Source: Crocodylus rhombifer (lineage: Eukaryota; Chordata; Crocodylia; Crocodylidae). Taken from it: DNA of 64,000 nt. The notes under the pieces were generated by a model, which saw only the letters and a list, made by a program, of their open reading frames with translations, ran no database searches and was not told the DNA's origin. The stretch spans positions 62,001 to 126,000 of the forward strand of contig JAVSML010001066.1 in NCBI GenBank assembly GCA_038503035.1, read 5' to 3'. The position numbers and the translations under genes are program-made. Position 1 is the first letter of the stretch. Each line of letters starts with the position of its first letter. Below are positions 45,140 to 57,054 of this stretch, in pieces.

Positions 45140-46817
45140 GGACCATTGTAAGTTGGCAGGGCAGGTCTGGGGCTAGGTGGCCACCAGCCAAGCCCCCTGC
45201 CCCTGCTTGCTCCCCAGGGGCTGGTGGGCTGCTGGGTGCTGGCCACAGGCAGCCTGCCTCCCCTGCCTTGTTCCCAGGCTGGGACAGGCCTGGCTCCTGG
45301 CAACACCTGCTACTGTAGCTCCATGTGTTGCCACTTTCCCCCTTCTCTTGCTGCAGGCCAGCTTGTTTCCTGTGCTGCTGCCAAGCTCATGGTGTTTGGG
45401 CTCAGTTGGCATGGGGCTCCTCGACAACTGGGATGAGAAGCCACCCACGTCCCTACCCTCCCTGCAGGGGGCCTCTCTGGTCAGCCCCTTTGCCCCCATG
45501 CCACCTTAAGTGTGCCCGTGCTGTGAGTGTCCTGGGCATAACATGAGGAGCTATTTGCATGGACTGAGGGGTGCCCAACCCAGAATGCCTTGCTGGTGCT
45601 GATTTCCATGGTGCCCCAGGCACACCTGTGCTCCTGGCACGGAACCCTGAGCCTCAACAGTGCAGTGGACAAACCTATCCTGCCCCACAGCTTCTACCAC
45701 TGTCTGGAGGGCTATCTGTGACTGCTGTATGTCTCTTCCTCCTACAGCTAAGGAGGACATCACTACTGACACTGACATGTTCCTCAGCATGTGAGAGGCC
45801 CACGTCCACCACCTGCAGGGACACAGGCTGCTCAATAAAACTGCATGCTGTGGGGGTGGGGAGAACCTAGGACCAGGGAAGCATGGCCAGGCTGGTTGGG
45901 AAGGGGGGATCAGCGATGAGGGCAGGTGCTGGGGTGGGGCTTATCATATGGGTGGGGCTGGTGTCTCCAGAACCCTGTGTCAGTTTTCTCTGGTGGCAAG
46001 GGCATGGGGGTCCCGGTGGTGTCCTGGGGCACAGGGGTGTGGCATCCAGCTGCCCAAGCAGGGGCCTCCTCTGTGGAGGACCTGGAGCTGCTGGCTGCTG
46101 CTGGTGCTGTGGCTGGCAGTGCCATGGTTCGCTTGGCCTCATGGGTGTGGCTGAGGTTGCAGCTGGTGGGGCAGACACTAACCTAGGCTCCTGGAGCTGC
46201 TGGACAATGCTGAGGGTAGAGAGCTCAGTGGGATGGGCTCCTGGCGGGTTGAGGGGTGGCCCTGCTGATGTGGCTCCGGAGTGGCGGGTGAAAGCCCGCT
46301 GCGCCCCCACTCTCCCGAAGCCCCCCAGACACCCCCCAGCAGCCGCGGAGCCCCCTGCCGACCCCCAAAAGAGCCAGAGGCAAGTGGGGCTTGTGGTGGG
46401 AAGGGTTGAACCCCTCTCTGAGTGGGAGGAGGTGGCTGCATGGAGCCGGGCTGGGTCAAGCCCCTGCCCAGACCCCTACTTCGCCCAACTCTCCAGGGAG
46501 CCATGGAAACAGGCGCGCTTGTCTGTTGGCACGTGAGTTAGTGCAGAGTTTGTGCAGGAGGGCACACGGGAGGGCCCGAGACCCTGCCTGTGAACCCCCC
46601 AGGGTAAATAGTCCCAGCCGTAGCCAGCCTACCAGAGGCATGATGTGGATGGGCACGCACCGCACCCCGAGGGTTCCCTCGGGCTCCGCAGCCTGCCCCT
46701 CAGGCACCTCAGAGACCACTACCCAGAAGAGCCCATGGTTCCAGGCTCCACACAAAGCCCCTGGCTCTTGGCTGCGGGGGCTGCCTGTCCCTTTTTCAGG
46801 CTCTGGGGCCCGGGAGC

Positions 46818-47655
46818 ATGGCCACCTCTCTGTGTGGAGTCTGCTTCTTTTTGGGGTCTCTGGCATGCCAGCTGGAGGAGTTCCAGGCCACAGTCCAGAG
46901 ACTGCATGCCATCAGGGACTGTGAGCAGGAGATCAACTCCTACTGCCAGGCCCTTCTCCCCCAGGAGCCGGAGGGTAGACCACTGTCTCCCTCCAGGACA
47001 AAGGAGGACTCTGGGACCTCCCACTCTCTCCAGTCTGTCCAGTGAGGGGCATGGACCAAGGTGGTCAAGGACCCTAAGGCCTCCTGCACCAAGGCCACTG
47101 CCTTGCTGGAGCTTAGCAACAGGTACACACCTCTTGGCCAACTCCCACAGGCAACACAGGCTCACCTGCAGCTACCGCCTCCACTCTTCCCAAGACAAAA
47201 TGTAAGATGTTTGTTGTGGGAGATTCCATCCTGAGGGGAATGAAGGGGCAATCTGCCACCCCAACCCCTTATCCTGGGAAGTCTGCTGCTTACTGGGGTC
47301 CCGCATGCGGGACATTGTGGAGAAGATCCCAAAGCTCCTGCAGCCCATAGACCACTATCCTATGCTCCTTATTCATGTGGGCACCAATGACACGGGTTGG
47401 AGCGCTCCCAGCCGGGTCATGAGGCGCTACAGGGATTTGGGAGCAGGGCTAAAGGTCTGGGGGCACAGGTTTCTCATCGATCCTCCCAGTCTTGGGCTAT
47501 GGGCTGAGGAGGGAGAGGAAGATCCATGTAGTCAACCAAAGACAGTGGCGCTGGTGTCATCAGGCTGCTGGGAAGAGATGGCCTCCACCTCTCTCCCCTG
47601 GGGAGGAGGCTCTTCTCAGCCAGACTGGCTGACCTGCTCCACCGGGCTTTAAACT
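46818..47655 (+). pseudogene. CR1 ORF1 (Cys-rich start plus esterase)
   Basis: The first frame (46818-47045) reads MATSLCGVCFFLGSLACQLE then EFQATVQRLHAIRDCEQEIN, the usual start of crocodilian/turtle-type CR1 ORF1. After a gap with frame changes, FVVGDSILRG (47210-47240) supplies the esterase nucleophile block, and the frame 47305-47652 gives IVEKIPKLLQPIDHYPMLLI then HVGTNDTGW. The early frame ends at 47045, so no single ORF1 remains. Confidence 0.75.
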
Positions 47656-47826
47656 AAGCCCGCTAGGGGGTGTGGGGACTACTACCACTGCTGGCCTGCT
47701 GAGCAACCCTTGCAAAGCCAGCGGGCCAAGGCACTTAAGGGAGCCCACCCTTGCCCCAGCCCTGGTACAATCTGTGGCCAAGGCAAGAGCCCCCAAAGGG
47801 ACACTTGCCTGCCTGTAAACAAATGC

Positions 47827-48644
47827 CAGGAGCTTGGGGAACAAGCAGGAGGAACTTGTCCTCCTGCTCAATGCAAATAATTATGATGTCATTGGGATAA
47901 CAGAGACCTGGTGGGACTCCACCCATGACTGGACCTCGGGTATAGATGGCTCTACCTTGTACAGGAGGGATCGTGTGGATAAAAGGGGCGGGGGGGTGTA
48001 GCTTTCTATGTTAAGGAAAGCTACATGTCCCTGCAAGCTAATATTGGCGACCAGTGGATGACTGGAGACCCTCTGGGTTAAAATTTGTGGGGAACACAGC
48101 ACAGGGGACACAACGGTAGGAATCTACTACAGACCTCCCACTCAAAGTCCTGAGCTTGACCAGGATTTCTCCCAGGAACTGGCTGAGGCCGCATGCTCCA
48201 GGACCATTGGTTGTCATGGGTGACTTCAATTACCCGGACATCTCGTGGCAGGATCACTCAGCAAAATCCGAGCAGTTGCAAAGCTTCCTCTTGTGTGTGG
48301 ATGACCTCTACCTGACTCAAGAAGTCTATGGGCCAATGAGAGGCAAAGCGCTGCTCGACCTGGTACCGGCTTCAGGGGATGACGTAATCGGCGACCTAGT
48401 GATTGATGGGAAGCTGGGTGACAGTGACCATGACCAGATCACCTTCACCATCCGCTGTAATGCTGGCAAGTCAGTCAGCAACACGGAAGTCCTTGACTTC
48501 AGAAAAGCCGACTCTAACAAGCTCAGGAGGCTTGTCAGTGAGGCCCTAAGGGACCATGACCCCAGGGAGAGGGTTGTTCAAGAAGAGTGGTTGCTTCTTA
48601 AGGGAGTGATCCTCAATGCACAAGCTAAGTCTATTCCATCTTGA
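47827..48644 (+). pseudogene. CR1 ORF2 endonuclease
   Basis: Early landmarks (NKQEELVLLLNANNYDVIG and ITETWWD) are present at 47838-47920. The frame breaks at a seven-G run near 47990, where the sister copy has GGGGG plus C; TAG follows. From 48156 a 162-codon frame gives LVVMGDFNYPDISWQDHSAK with the catalytic Asp intact, then KALLDLV and GDSDHDQITF with SDH intact. Linker residues TEVLDFRKAD precede the RT. More conserved at active-site level than the 36.7 kb copy. Confidence 0.87.
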
Positions 48645-48874
48645 AGTAAAGGCAGCAAGAGTGCACAGCAGCCCCCCTGGCTCTCCAGGGACCTAGCAGA
48701 CCTCCTAAGGCTAAAAAAAAAAGCCTACAAAGGATGGAGGATGGGATTCATCTCCAAGGAGGATTATTCTGCACTGGTCCAGTCCTGCAGGGAGCAAACC
48801 AGGAAAGCCAAAGCTGCAACTGAACTCCAGCTAGCTTCAAGTATCAAGGACAATAAAAGTCCTTTTTCAGATAT

Positions 48875-50569
48875 GTGGGGAGCTGGAGGAAAAGCAAGGG
48901 CAACGTTGGACCCATGCTGAACCAGATGGGGCAACTGACAACTGACACCCAGGAAAAAGCCAACCTATTAAATGGGTACTTTGCATCAGTCTTTCATCAG
49001 TCCCATGGGACGCCCATGACTGTAATGGGACAGGGAGGTCCGGGTGGGGGAGATCCCCTGCCCTCCATTAATGCTGACCTTGTGAAGGAACATCTTGAGA
49101 GGCTGGATACCTTTAAGTCAGTTGGCTCTGACAATCTACACCCCAGGGTACTCAAGGAGCTGGCGAGCATCATAGCCCAGCCCCTGGCATGGATCTTTGA
49201 AAACTCCTGGTGCTCTGGTGTAGTGCCTGAAGACTGGAAGAAGGCCAATGTGGTGCCTATCTTCAAGAAAGGGAGGAAAGTGGATCCAGCAAACTATAGG
49301 CCCATCAGCCTGACTTCTATCCTGGGGAAGGTCTTAGAAAAGTTTATTAAAGAGGCCATCCTTAATGGACTGGCTGATGCCAACATCCTGAGGGATAGCC
49401 AGCACGGGTTTGTTGCGGGTAGGTCTTGCTTGACCAATCTCATTTCCTTCTACGACCAGGTCACCTATCACCTGGACAAGGGAGAAGAGATTGTTGTCAT
49501 ATATCTTGATTTCAAAAAAGCCTTTGATCTGGTATCCCATGCTTACCTCTTGGTGAAACTGGCCAATTGTGGCCTTGGGTCCACCACGATCCGCTGGCTA
49601 GGAAATTGGCTCCGTGGTTGGACCCAGAGGGTTGTAATTGATGGCAGTCTCTCATCGTGGTGCCCTGTGACCAGTGGGGTTCCCCCAAGGCTCTGTCCTT
49701 CGACCCATATTGTTCAACATCTTCATTAATGATGTGGACATTGGAGTCAGGAGCAGACTGGCCAAGTTCGCTGATGACACCAAACTTTGGGGCAAAGCAT
49801 TCACACCAGAGGATAGGTGGGTGATCCAGGCTGACCTGGACAGGCTCAGCAAATGGGCAGACGAGAACCTGATGGTGTTTAACACTGAAAAATGCAAGGT
49901 ACTCCACCTTGAGAAGAAAAACCTGCAGCATCCTTATATGCTCGGCAGTGCTATGCTGGCTAGCATTACGGAAGAAAGACACTTGGGGGTCATCATTGAC
50001 CACAAGATGAACATGAGCCTGCAATGCGATGCTGTGGCTAGTAAAGCGACCAAAACCCTGGCTTGAATCCATAGATGCTTCTCAAGCAAATCCCAGGATG
50101 TCATTCTCCCCTTGTACTCAGCCTTGGTGAGGCCGCAGCTGGAGTACTGTGTCTGGTTTTGGGCTCTGCAATTCAAAAAGGATGTGGAGAAGTTTGAGAG
50201 AGTCCAGAGAAGAGCCAAGAGCATGAACAGAGGTCAGGAAAACAAACCTTATGATGACAGGCTGAGAGCCGTGGGGCTCTTTCGCCTGGAAAAGCGCAGC
50301 CTCAGGGCTGATCTGATGGCCACCTATAAGTTTATCGGGGTGACCACCAGGATCTGGGGGAACGTTTGTTCACCAGAGCGCCCCAAGGGATGATGAGGTC
50401 GAACGGTCATAAACTACTGCGAGACTGTTTCAGGCTGGACATAAGGAAGAATTTCTTTACCGTCCGAGCCCCCAAGGTCTGGAACAGCCTGCCATCAGAG
50501 GTGGTTCAAGCACCTACATTGAACACCTACAAGAGCGAATTGGATGCTTATCTTGCTAGGATCCTATGA
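48875..50569 (+). pseudogene. CR1 ORF2 reverse transcriptase
   Basis: The frame 48875-49729 (284 codons) carries KANLLNGYFASVFHQ, RVLKELASIIAQPLAWIFEN, VVPIFKKGRKVDPANYRPIS, SQHGFVAGRSCLTNLISFYD and VIYLDFKKAFDLVSH (motif A). One extra C near 49683 moves the reading to 49674-50066, which holds [32 protein letters not shown] (motif C FADD intact) and LGVIIDHKMNMSLQ. Then TAA/TGA near 50065 and frames 50112-50393 and 50366-50569 carry the C-terminal domain. Few lesions; recently active by comparison. Confidence 0.9.
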
Positions 50570-50660
50570 CCCCAGCTGACTTCCTGCCTTTTGGGCGGGG
50601 GGCTGGACTTGATCTTCCGAGGTTCCTTCCAGCCCTAATGTCTATGAAATCTATGAAATG

Positions 50661-51513
50661 TGTTACCATGGGTGCCAGGACGCAATGGAGGTTTGGGCAG
50701 GCTGCCCATGCTCAAATAGAAGGCACAGCTGCAGCCAGGGTCCCAGGGCACAAGGATGTGATCCAGTTGTCACATAAAGGGCAGGGACTTGTGGGCAGCC
50801 CGACTGGTGGTTGTGGTCAGTGATGGTGACCCACTGTGCCCTCAAACCCTTGACCTTTATGTGGCACTGGTGTGCTAACCAGTCGTGCCTGCACTCCTGC
50901 ATGTAGCTTGACAGCCCCTCATAAATACTGGCATTGGGAGTGCCCACCCTACGCAAACTGCATGAGGATCTCAGCCTCACCCCACAGCGCAACAGTCTTC
51001 TCCTGGGACCTGTTGCAGCCCCAGGAGGTGGCATGTGGCACCACGGAGAATGCCAGCATGGCTCTCTTGATGGCTCGCTAGGCCTCTGTGCAGCAATCCT
51101 GGTGCTGCCAGCCTTGGGCAGCTGCCTGCAGCACCCAGCACAAGGGGACAGAGTGGGATTGGCAAGCGCAGAGTGAGCTGGTACCAGGGAGCAACTGCAA
51201 AGTCTGGGCAGGCTGCTGTGGGTTTTCTGCAGCCAGCTGTCATGGGAACCTGGTGGCCACAAGCTGGTTGCAGATGCAGTCCCAGGGAGTGGTGCCAGGG
51301 TGCAGGCAGGCTGCTGTAGCTTCCTTGTGGCCTGTACAGGGGGACATGATACATATCCCCCAGGCCCTTGGTATCCCCACAGGCCCTTATCAGCATGGGG
51401 CTGGGGCAGGTATAGAGTCAGCCCAGCCCTGGGGCAGGAGATGGTCTCAGCCCCAGGGCACTGGGACTAAGCTGAGGCTGGCTCCCTAGTGGTGGGGCTG
51501 ACTGGGAGCAAAG
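50661..51513. other. GC-rich SANT-transposon 5' portion
   Basis: Apart from the SANT domain given separately, the frames here (80-199 codons on both strands) lack domains and reflect GC-rich composition. Confidence 0.35.
50690..51035 (-). pseudogene. SANT/Myb-like DNA-binding domain remnant
   Basis: Minus-strand translation gives WGEAEILMQF, then after a frame change VGTPNASIYEGLSSYMQECR, then HQCHIKVKGLRAQWVTITDH and NHQSG. The order (W-x-x-x-E, N-x-x-I-Y-x-x-L-S, QC-x-x-K-x-K-x-L, D-x-N-x-x-SG) is that of the Myb/SANT-like domain in Harbinger DNA-binding proteins and MSANTD-type host proteins. A stop and frameshift near 50955 make it a relic. Confidence 0.6.
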
Positions 51514-51704
51514 TCAGCATCTACATGTGCGCTACTGCGCAGTAACTACTTGTGAGTAAATTTACTACTTGCATTTGGAGGTAGGAAATTTACTCGAGAG
51601 TAGAGCCAATTACAGCACAATAAGTGTCTATGTGCAGACGTGGACACTTACTGCGTAGTAGTTGGCTCTACTACACAGTAAATCATCTTGTGTAGACGCA
51701 TCCA
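51514..51704. mobile_element. MITE of the GCATCTACAC family
   Basis: GCATCTACATGTGCGCTACTGCGCAGTAACTAC at the left and GTAGTTGGCTCTACTACACAGTAAATC...GTGTAGACGCATC at the right are inverted partners. Almost the whole 190 bases can fold back. Confidence 0.75.
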
Positions 51705-51821
51705 GTCATTCCTATCTTTTCCTATTGCTATTTAAGCTTGGGAATACAATACAGGTTCTGTAGCTCCATGATTATCTTGCTCCTTTGGAATCTTGACTCT
51801 GCTGGTGAAGTATTCTTATCG

Positions 51822-51940
51822 ATCGTGTCCACATGAGCAGAGGTGTACATTTGCAGCAGCACAAATAGTAGTGGCACAAATTTTGCTGCTATTTTGTGTT
51901 CCAGCTCATGCCACTGCTCATGTGGTTTGCTTCATGTGCT
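51822..51940. mobile_element. Short end-fragment of the 2.5 kb inverted-repeat family
   Basis: GTGTCCACATGAGCAGAGGTGTACATTTGCAGCAGCACAAATAGTAGTGGCACAAATTT is the same end as the right terminus of 57055-59545 read inward. A reversed partner, CCACTGCTCATGTGG, closes it near 51923. Probably an internally deleted copy. Confidence 0.55.
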
Positions 51941-51963
51941 GCAGGGGGGACTGGCTCAGGAAC

Positions 51964-52681
51964 ACGGTGCTTCAGATTGCTGCACCTGGGCAAAAAGAAC
52001 CGCCAACACACTTACATCTTGTGGGGGATGACCTTCCAAGCAGCACAGCAGCAGAAAGGGATCTTGGGAGTCATAGTTGACTCCAAGATGAACATGAGTT
52101 GTCAGTGTGAGGAAGTGATCAACAAGGCTAACTATCATGCATTAGCAGATAAACAGGTCCAGGGAGGTGATGCTTCCCCTCTATGCGGCACTGGTCAGGC
52201 CATAATGGGAGTATTGCATCCAGTTTTGGGCACCACACTTCAAGAGGGATGCAGAGAATCTTGGGAGGGTTCAGAGAAGGGCCACTCACATGGTCAGAGG
52301 CCTGCAGGCAAGGCCCTATGAGAGACTGAGAGACCTAGATCTCTTCAGCCTTCACAAGAGAAGGCTGAGAGGTGATCTTGTGGCTGCCTGTAAGTTCATC
52401 AGGGGAGGGCAGCAGGGAATAGGAGGTGATCTATTTACTAGGGCACCCAATGGCTACAAATTGACAGAGAACAGATTTAGTTTGGACATTAGAAAGAACA
52501 GTAAGTGTTGCCAGAATCTGGAATGGGCTTCCAAGGGAAGTGGTGCTCTCCCCTACCCTGAGGGTCTTCAAGAGGAGACTTGGTAAGCATCTGCCTCCAG
52601 CTCACTGTGCTGCCCAGGGCAGTGGGTCAGACTTGATGACCTACTGAAGTCCCTTCTGACCTAAACATCTATGAATCTATG
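51964..52681 (+). mobile_element. CR1 LINE 3' fragment, second subfamily
   Basis: It starts in the RT after motif C (TGCACCTGGGCAAAAAGAAC, family VLHLGKKN), then ILGVIVDSKMNMSCQCEEVI, VRGLQARPYERLRDLDLFSL and [19 protein letters not shown]. It ends CAGACTTGATGACC...CCTTCTGACCTAAACATCTATGAATCTATG. The tail differs from the 36 and 46 kb copies, so this is another CR1 subfamily. Confidence 0.85.
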
Positions 52682-52930
52682 CTGAGGCACTCTATGCTCC
52701 AGCCAGCCAGGGAGCAGCACATGGAGACAGGGGAGCAGGCAGACCAGGGATGACTGCTCCCACATCTCTGTGTGCTGCAAAGCCCCCACGCTGAGGCACT
52801 CTGAGCCCCAGCCAGCTGCTCCTCGGCTGACTGAGCTGCAGCATGCTTTGAGATGGGGGCTTAATGTGCCTCAGTGCAGGGGCTCTGCATCAGAGCCCCC
52901 ATGATGACACACGGAAACATGCTGAGACAC
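52682..52930. mobile_element. GC-rich core of a MITE-like repeat
   Basis: CTGAGGCACTCTATGCTCCAGCCAGCCAGGG and a second CTGAGGCACTCTGAGCCCCAGCCAGC about 110 bases on form a direct repeat. The GCTGAGGCACxxxxxCCCAGCCAGCC wording also occurs at 60080-60370 and 63640-63720 in inverted or direct form. Confidence 0.4.
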
Positions 52931-54071
52931 ATGGAAGTGTAAAAACAAAACCCCAACAAAAACCCACATATTGAAGTAATGGTTTCTTTTTTAAATCTAT
53001 AATGCAAGTTATCAAAAGCTTTTATATACTATTTTAGGAATATATTTGGTATTATCACAAAAACATAATGGGAAAACAACAATTATACCATAAACTGCAA
53101 TTTTTAAGTCTTTTGTACTGTGCACACTGTGCATTTACCTGTAATTTAATGTCATTTTGATGCACCTACAATACAGGAACTAGGTTATTTTGAATTTACA
53201 TCACAAAAGCTTTGTGTAGTCTCTCTATGATATATGCAAGCATAATTTTCCCATTAGGCTCAATTCTTTCCTTTCTAGGCTAAGTATCTATTTTCCCTGG
53301 CAGTCTGAGGTGCTATGATATCTAAGTGCTGATTCTTCCCTTTAACATATCTGTACAATTCACTGCGGCATGTACAATCTCACAGTAATGACATACTGTT
53401 AGTCTGACCACTACACTCTTTAAGTATTCACTATAGACTTTCACAAAGTACAAATACATATAGCTTATACTAGTATTAAAGTATTTGCCTTCCATGGAAA
53501 AAAAATATATGCATAACTGTTGTTTTGAGGCATGGGGGACTGTTTGGGTAACCTTTTGCTTCCTATTGCTTTTGCTCTTCAGGCTGCTTGGGTTTGTATG
53601 CTTGAAGAGACTGTTGCCTGAAAACAGAGCATGGGTGCAACACACAAAAAACAACTTAAATTTGTGTTTGGCGGCAAAAGCTCAGAAAGGTTTACTGTCT
53701 TGTAGACAGTATACTAGCAGGTTTGTGTAGCAATTAGCCCAAATTAGTGAAATGCCCAAAACACTGGTAGTAACTTTTTTACATTAACTACACTCCTCAA
53801 GGTTGCTAGAAAAAACAACTCTTGCAGAATTTATACCCAGATGCCTGTATCTTGTATCAAATTGTAGTTTTTTTGTTCAGAAGTCTACTTTTACTTGCCT
53901 TTTTGCCAAGTTTGCACACCTACAGCTCTGGGTGTTTTGTTATTTTTATTAGTAAATTTTTATCTTTTACATTACTTTTCAAGTTACTTAGCAACTCCCT
54001 TCTTTAAATTGGCATTTTTGCTTATTTGTGTTTTGATTTATTGCCTCTTTTATCAGGTCATTTAGTGGTCA
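52931..54071. other. No gene seen; AT-rich
   Basis: Frames at 53322-53654 (minus) and 53485-53730 (plus) overlap each other and lack domains. Nothing else recognised. Confidence 0.4.
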
Positions 54072-54312
54072 GTGGATGTGTCTGCATGTTCATTAATGCA
54101 TCATAATTATGGCACATTAAGTTTAGTACCTGTACTAACTTAATGTGCTGTAATCGGCGCTATTGCACATTAGTGCTGATGAACATTTTTTCTTGCAATT
54201 CTACTGCGTATTAGACTAAATCTACTGTGCATTGGTACGGGCTTTGCCTCCTGTGCTAATGCATGGTAGAATTAGTCTTCTGCACATTGAGCATCTCATG
54301 TAGATGCACCCA
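54072..54312. mobile_element. MITE of the GCATCTACAC family
   Basis: Left GGATGTGTCTGCATGTTCATTAATGC and right CATGTAGATGCACCC are inverted. The interior is the reverse complement of the copy at 14271-14493 (GTGCATTGGTACGGGCTTTGCCTCCTGTGCTAATGCATGGTAGAATTAG). Confidence 0.7.
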
Positions 54313-54890
54313 GTATGACCTGTTCTTTCTGAGCTCCTTTTTGGCTCCTTAACTTAACTATAACTTAGCATAACTATGGCATAGCATAACCACAAATACT
54401 ACAATAATAATATTTTATTCTGGAAATAAACTTACGAAAAACAGAATTTGACACTTTCAGGTGTGAACATATTTTGTAAGGTAGCACTGGGTTCTTGAAA
54501 TTTAGTTTAAATTAGCCAAATCTTTCCTTCAGATACTCAACCAGGACTTTCTCTAAAATCAATGGGAGCTACATATAAGCATTTGAGAGCAGAATTTAGT
54601 TCATTATTATATGCTTTGAAAAAATTATAGAATCTGTATTAATCTAATGTGATAAGATTCATGTCACCATTTGACCACAATTAATCAATGTAACTTTGGA
54701 ATTTAAAGCACTTGACAAAAGAAAATGCATGAAGACACCAAGTATCCAATTTAAGATAATCAAAAGCCCTTTGCTCAGTCTTGCATTGTATGAAGTGTGA
54801 GAACCTTAATGTCAGACACAACAGCTATCTTTTTACTGTAAAGGTTATACAACAGGTAAAATGTAGTGTTATAATACTAGTATTGACCTG
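54313..54890. other. No gene seen; AT-rich
   Basis: No domain or repeat recognised. Confidence 0.4.
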
Positions 54891-55899
54891 GAAGGGAGTG
54901 GGTAGTGGGGTCCCGCAGGGCTCGGTCCTTAGACCGATACTTTTCAATGTCTTCATCAGTGACTTGGACGAGGGAGTGATGTGTACTCTGTCCAAGTTTG
55001 CGGATGATACAAAACTGTGGGGAGAAGTGGACACACCGGAGGATGGGGAACAACTGCAGGCAGACCTGGACAGGTTGGACAAATGGGCAGAAAAACAATA
55101 GAATTTATTTAACAAGGAGAAATGCAATTTAACAAGGAAAAATGCAAAGTGCTGCACCTAGGGAGGAAAAATGTCCAGCACACCTACTGCCTAGGAAATG
55201 ACCTGCTCAGTAGCATGGAAGCGGAAAGGGATCTTGGAGTCTCCAAGATGAACGTGAGTTGTCAGTGTGACGAAGTCATCAGAAAAGCTGACTGCACTTT
55301 ATCATGAATCAGCAGGTGCATGACAAACAGAACCAAGGAGGTGATACTTCCCCTCTATCGGGCACTGGTCAGACTGCAGTTGGGATACTGCGTGTAGTTT
55401 TGGGCGCCACACTTCAAGAGGGATGGGGATAACCTGGAGAGGGTCCAGAGAAGGGCCACTTGTATGGTTAAGGGCTTGCAGGCCAAGCCCTATGAGGAGA
55501 GACTGAGGCACTTGGACCTCTTCAGCCTCCGCAAGAAAAGGTTGAGAGGCGACCTTGTGGCTCCCTATAAATTCATCATGGGGGCGCAAAAGGGAATTGG
55601 TGAGGCTGTACTCACCAAGGCGCTCCTGGGGGTCACAAGAAATAATGGCCATAAGCTAGCAGAGAGCAGATTTAGACTGGACATTAGGAGGAACTTCTTC
55701 ACAGTTAGAGTGGCCAAGGTCTAGAATGGACTCCCAAGGGAGGTGGTGCTCTCCCCTACCCTACGGGTCTTCAAGAGGAGGTTGGATGGGCATCTGGCTG
55801 GGGTCATCTGAACCCAGCACTTTCCTGTCTATGTAGGGGATTGGACTCGATGATCTGTTGAGGTCCCTTCCGACCCTAACATCTATGAATCTATGAATA
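54891..55899 (+). mobile_element. CR1 LINE 3' fragment, 1.0 kb
   Basis: [20 protein letters not shown], then [20 protein letters not shown] (motif C FADD intact), a break at a short internal repeat (AACAAGGAGAAATGCAATTTAACAAGGAAAAATGC, 55110-55144), CKVLHLGRKNVQHTYCLG, then 55464-55724 with YEERLRHLDLFSLRKKRLRG and FRLDIRRNFFTVRVAKV. It ends GGACTCGATGATCTG...CTTCCGACCCTAACATCTATGAATCTATGAA, the same subfamily type as 51964-52681. Confidence 0.88.
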
Positions 55900-56390
55900 C
55901 AAGTAATACACAAAACATTCACTGTCAACATGCTTCTTTGGGAGGTCTGCTATAAAGCTCATTGAAGTCAACAGGAATTTTAAGCAGGCTAGTAGCTTAT
56001 AAAATATTTTCCCATTAGTGTATGTGACAGATATATTTTCATTCAGTTTGTGTATAAATGTATGCTGCCTGTAACTGCAGCTTGAGTTATCTTAATGCAG
56101 TGCATTTTATTTCTTCATTCTATCTTACCCTTCAAGACTTTTGTCTCACCTCTCCTTTGATCTACTACACATTTTCCCTGAAGGCTGGGATGACTGCTAG
56201 CTTGCCTTAATAGTTTATAGCTGTCTAAGAGAAGAATAAAGCATGACAGCAGTCTGTGACTTAATACCCATTTCTATCTTTATCCAGGATCTAATAGTTT
56301 ACTAATGTAAGTAACAACATAATCAAACCGACTATTTAGGATCTACAGATGGTACTGTATAATTACTGGTTTCTCTGTAAATAAATAGTG
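55900..56390. other. No gene seen
   Basis: AT-rich, no feature recognised. Confidence 0.4.
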
Positions 56391-56392
56391 TA

Positions 56393-56854
56393 CAGGTTTT
56401 CCTTGCTTCATGTGGGTTCTGTATGTGTGAATTCACTCTTATGTGATGACCCTGTTTATACTAAAAATTCATTATATTCAAGGTAAATTCACCCTTATGC
56501 AATCAGTGTGGTGGAAGCTTGCAGTCAGCTGCTGTGTGAGGTGCACTGTGGGACTGATCCGCAACAAAATATAGTCTTCTGTGTGGATCTGTGTTCCTTG
56601 CTTGTCTGCAACACAAGTTTCTGTAGTTGCCATCCCCATTATGATAGTGCCCTCTGCTTGTGTGTACTGTCTGCTGTTGGTGAGTTGCAAGACAATTTTG
56701 ACAAAGTGGTAGAAATGGGTCTGGGGAGCAGTACAGTTGAGGTCTTGGAACATATCCCTACTTGTTACATTGTAAAGTGGGTTCCTTTTATTTGAATTCA
56801 AGTTATGCACCATTTTCCAGGAACACATGTACAGCATAAAGGAAGAGAAACCTG
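56393..56854. mobile_element. TA-flanked MITE, pogo/Tigger-like
   Basis: Left CAGGTTTTCCTTGCTTCATG and right TAAAGGAAGAGAAACCTG are inverted, with TA directly outside each (56391-56392 and 56855-56856). CAGG-type ends with a TA target suit the pogo/Tigger branch of Tc1/mariner. A pair GTGTGAATTC / GAATTCAAG lies further in. The 95-codon plus frame and 119-codon minus frame inside have no domain. Confidence 0.72.
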
Positions 56855-57054
56855 TACCTGGGCATTAAACTTCAGTAATGTCATACATAAACAGATTCTG
56901 AGACTTGTTTTGTAGCTGCAATAATTTCTTGGTGCAAGAATATCCTCATCTATTTGGAACAATTTGAGTCTCAACAAGTTTAAAATAACAACTGTTAAGC
57001 ACTTTCCTCATATTTTAACAGAACTGTGGTTGAAATTCCTGTTTGAAACACATA

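Larger units (their letters stand above)
46290..50660 (+). mobile_element. CR1 LINE, near full length, 4.4 kb
   Basis: It contains a GC-rich 5' leader (about 46290-46817), ORF1 start with Cys-rich segment (46818), esterase region (47213-47650), endonuclease (47827-48644), RT (48875-50569) and the 3' end CTGGACTTGATCTTCC...TTCCAGCCC...ATGTCTATGAAATCTATGAAAT. It is the longest CR1 here and the only one with a leader. The inverse-oriented SANT-transposon sequence on both sides suggests insertion into it. The 5' boundary is approximate. Confidence 0.9.
44160..51505 (-). mobile_element. SANT/Harbinger-type transposon, split by CR1
   Basis: A minus-strand SANT/Myb-like domain (about 51000-50690) and a matching Arg/Glu/Gln-rich C-terminal coiled region (45000-44534) lie on either side of the CR1 at about 46290-50660. 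The middle region (46290-45870) has a Pro/Ala/Gln-rich linker. The arrangement fits one SANT-domain gene of a PIF/Harbinger-like element, later interrupted. I found no DDE nuclease gene and cannot place the terminal repeats. Confidence 0.45.
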
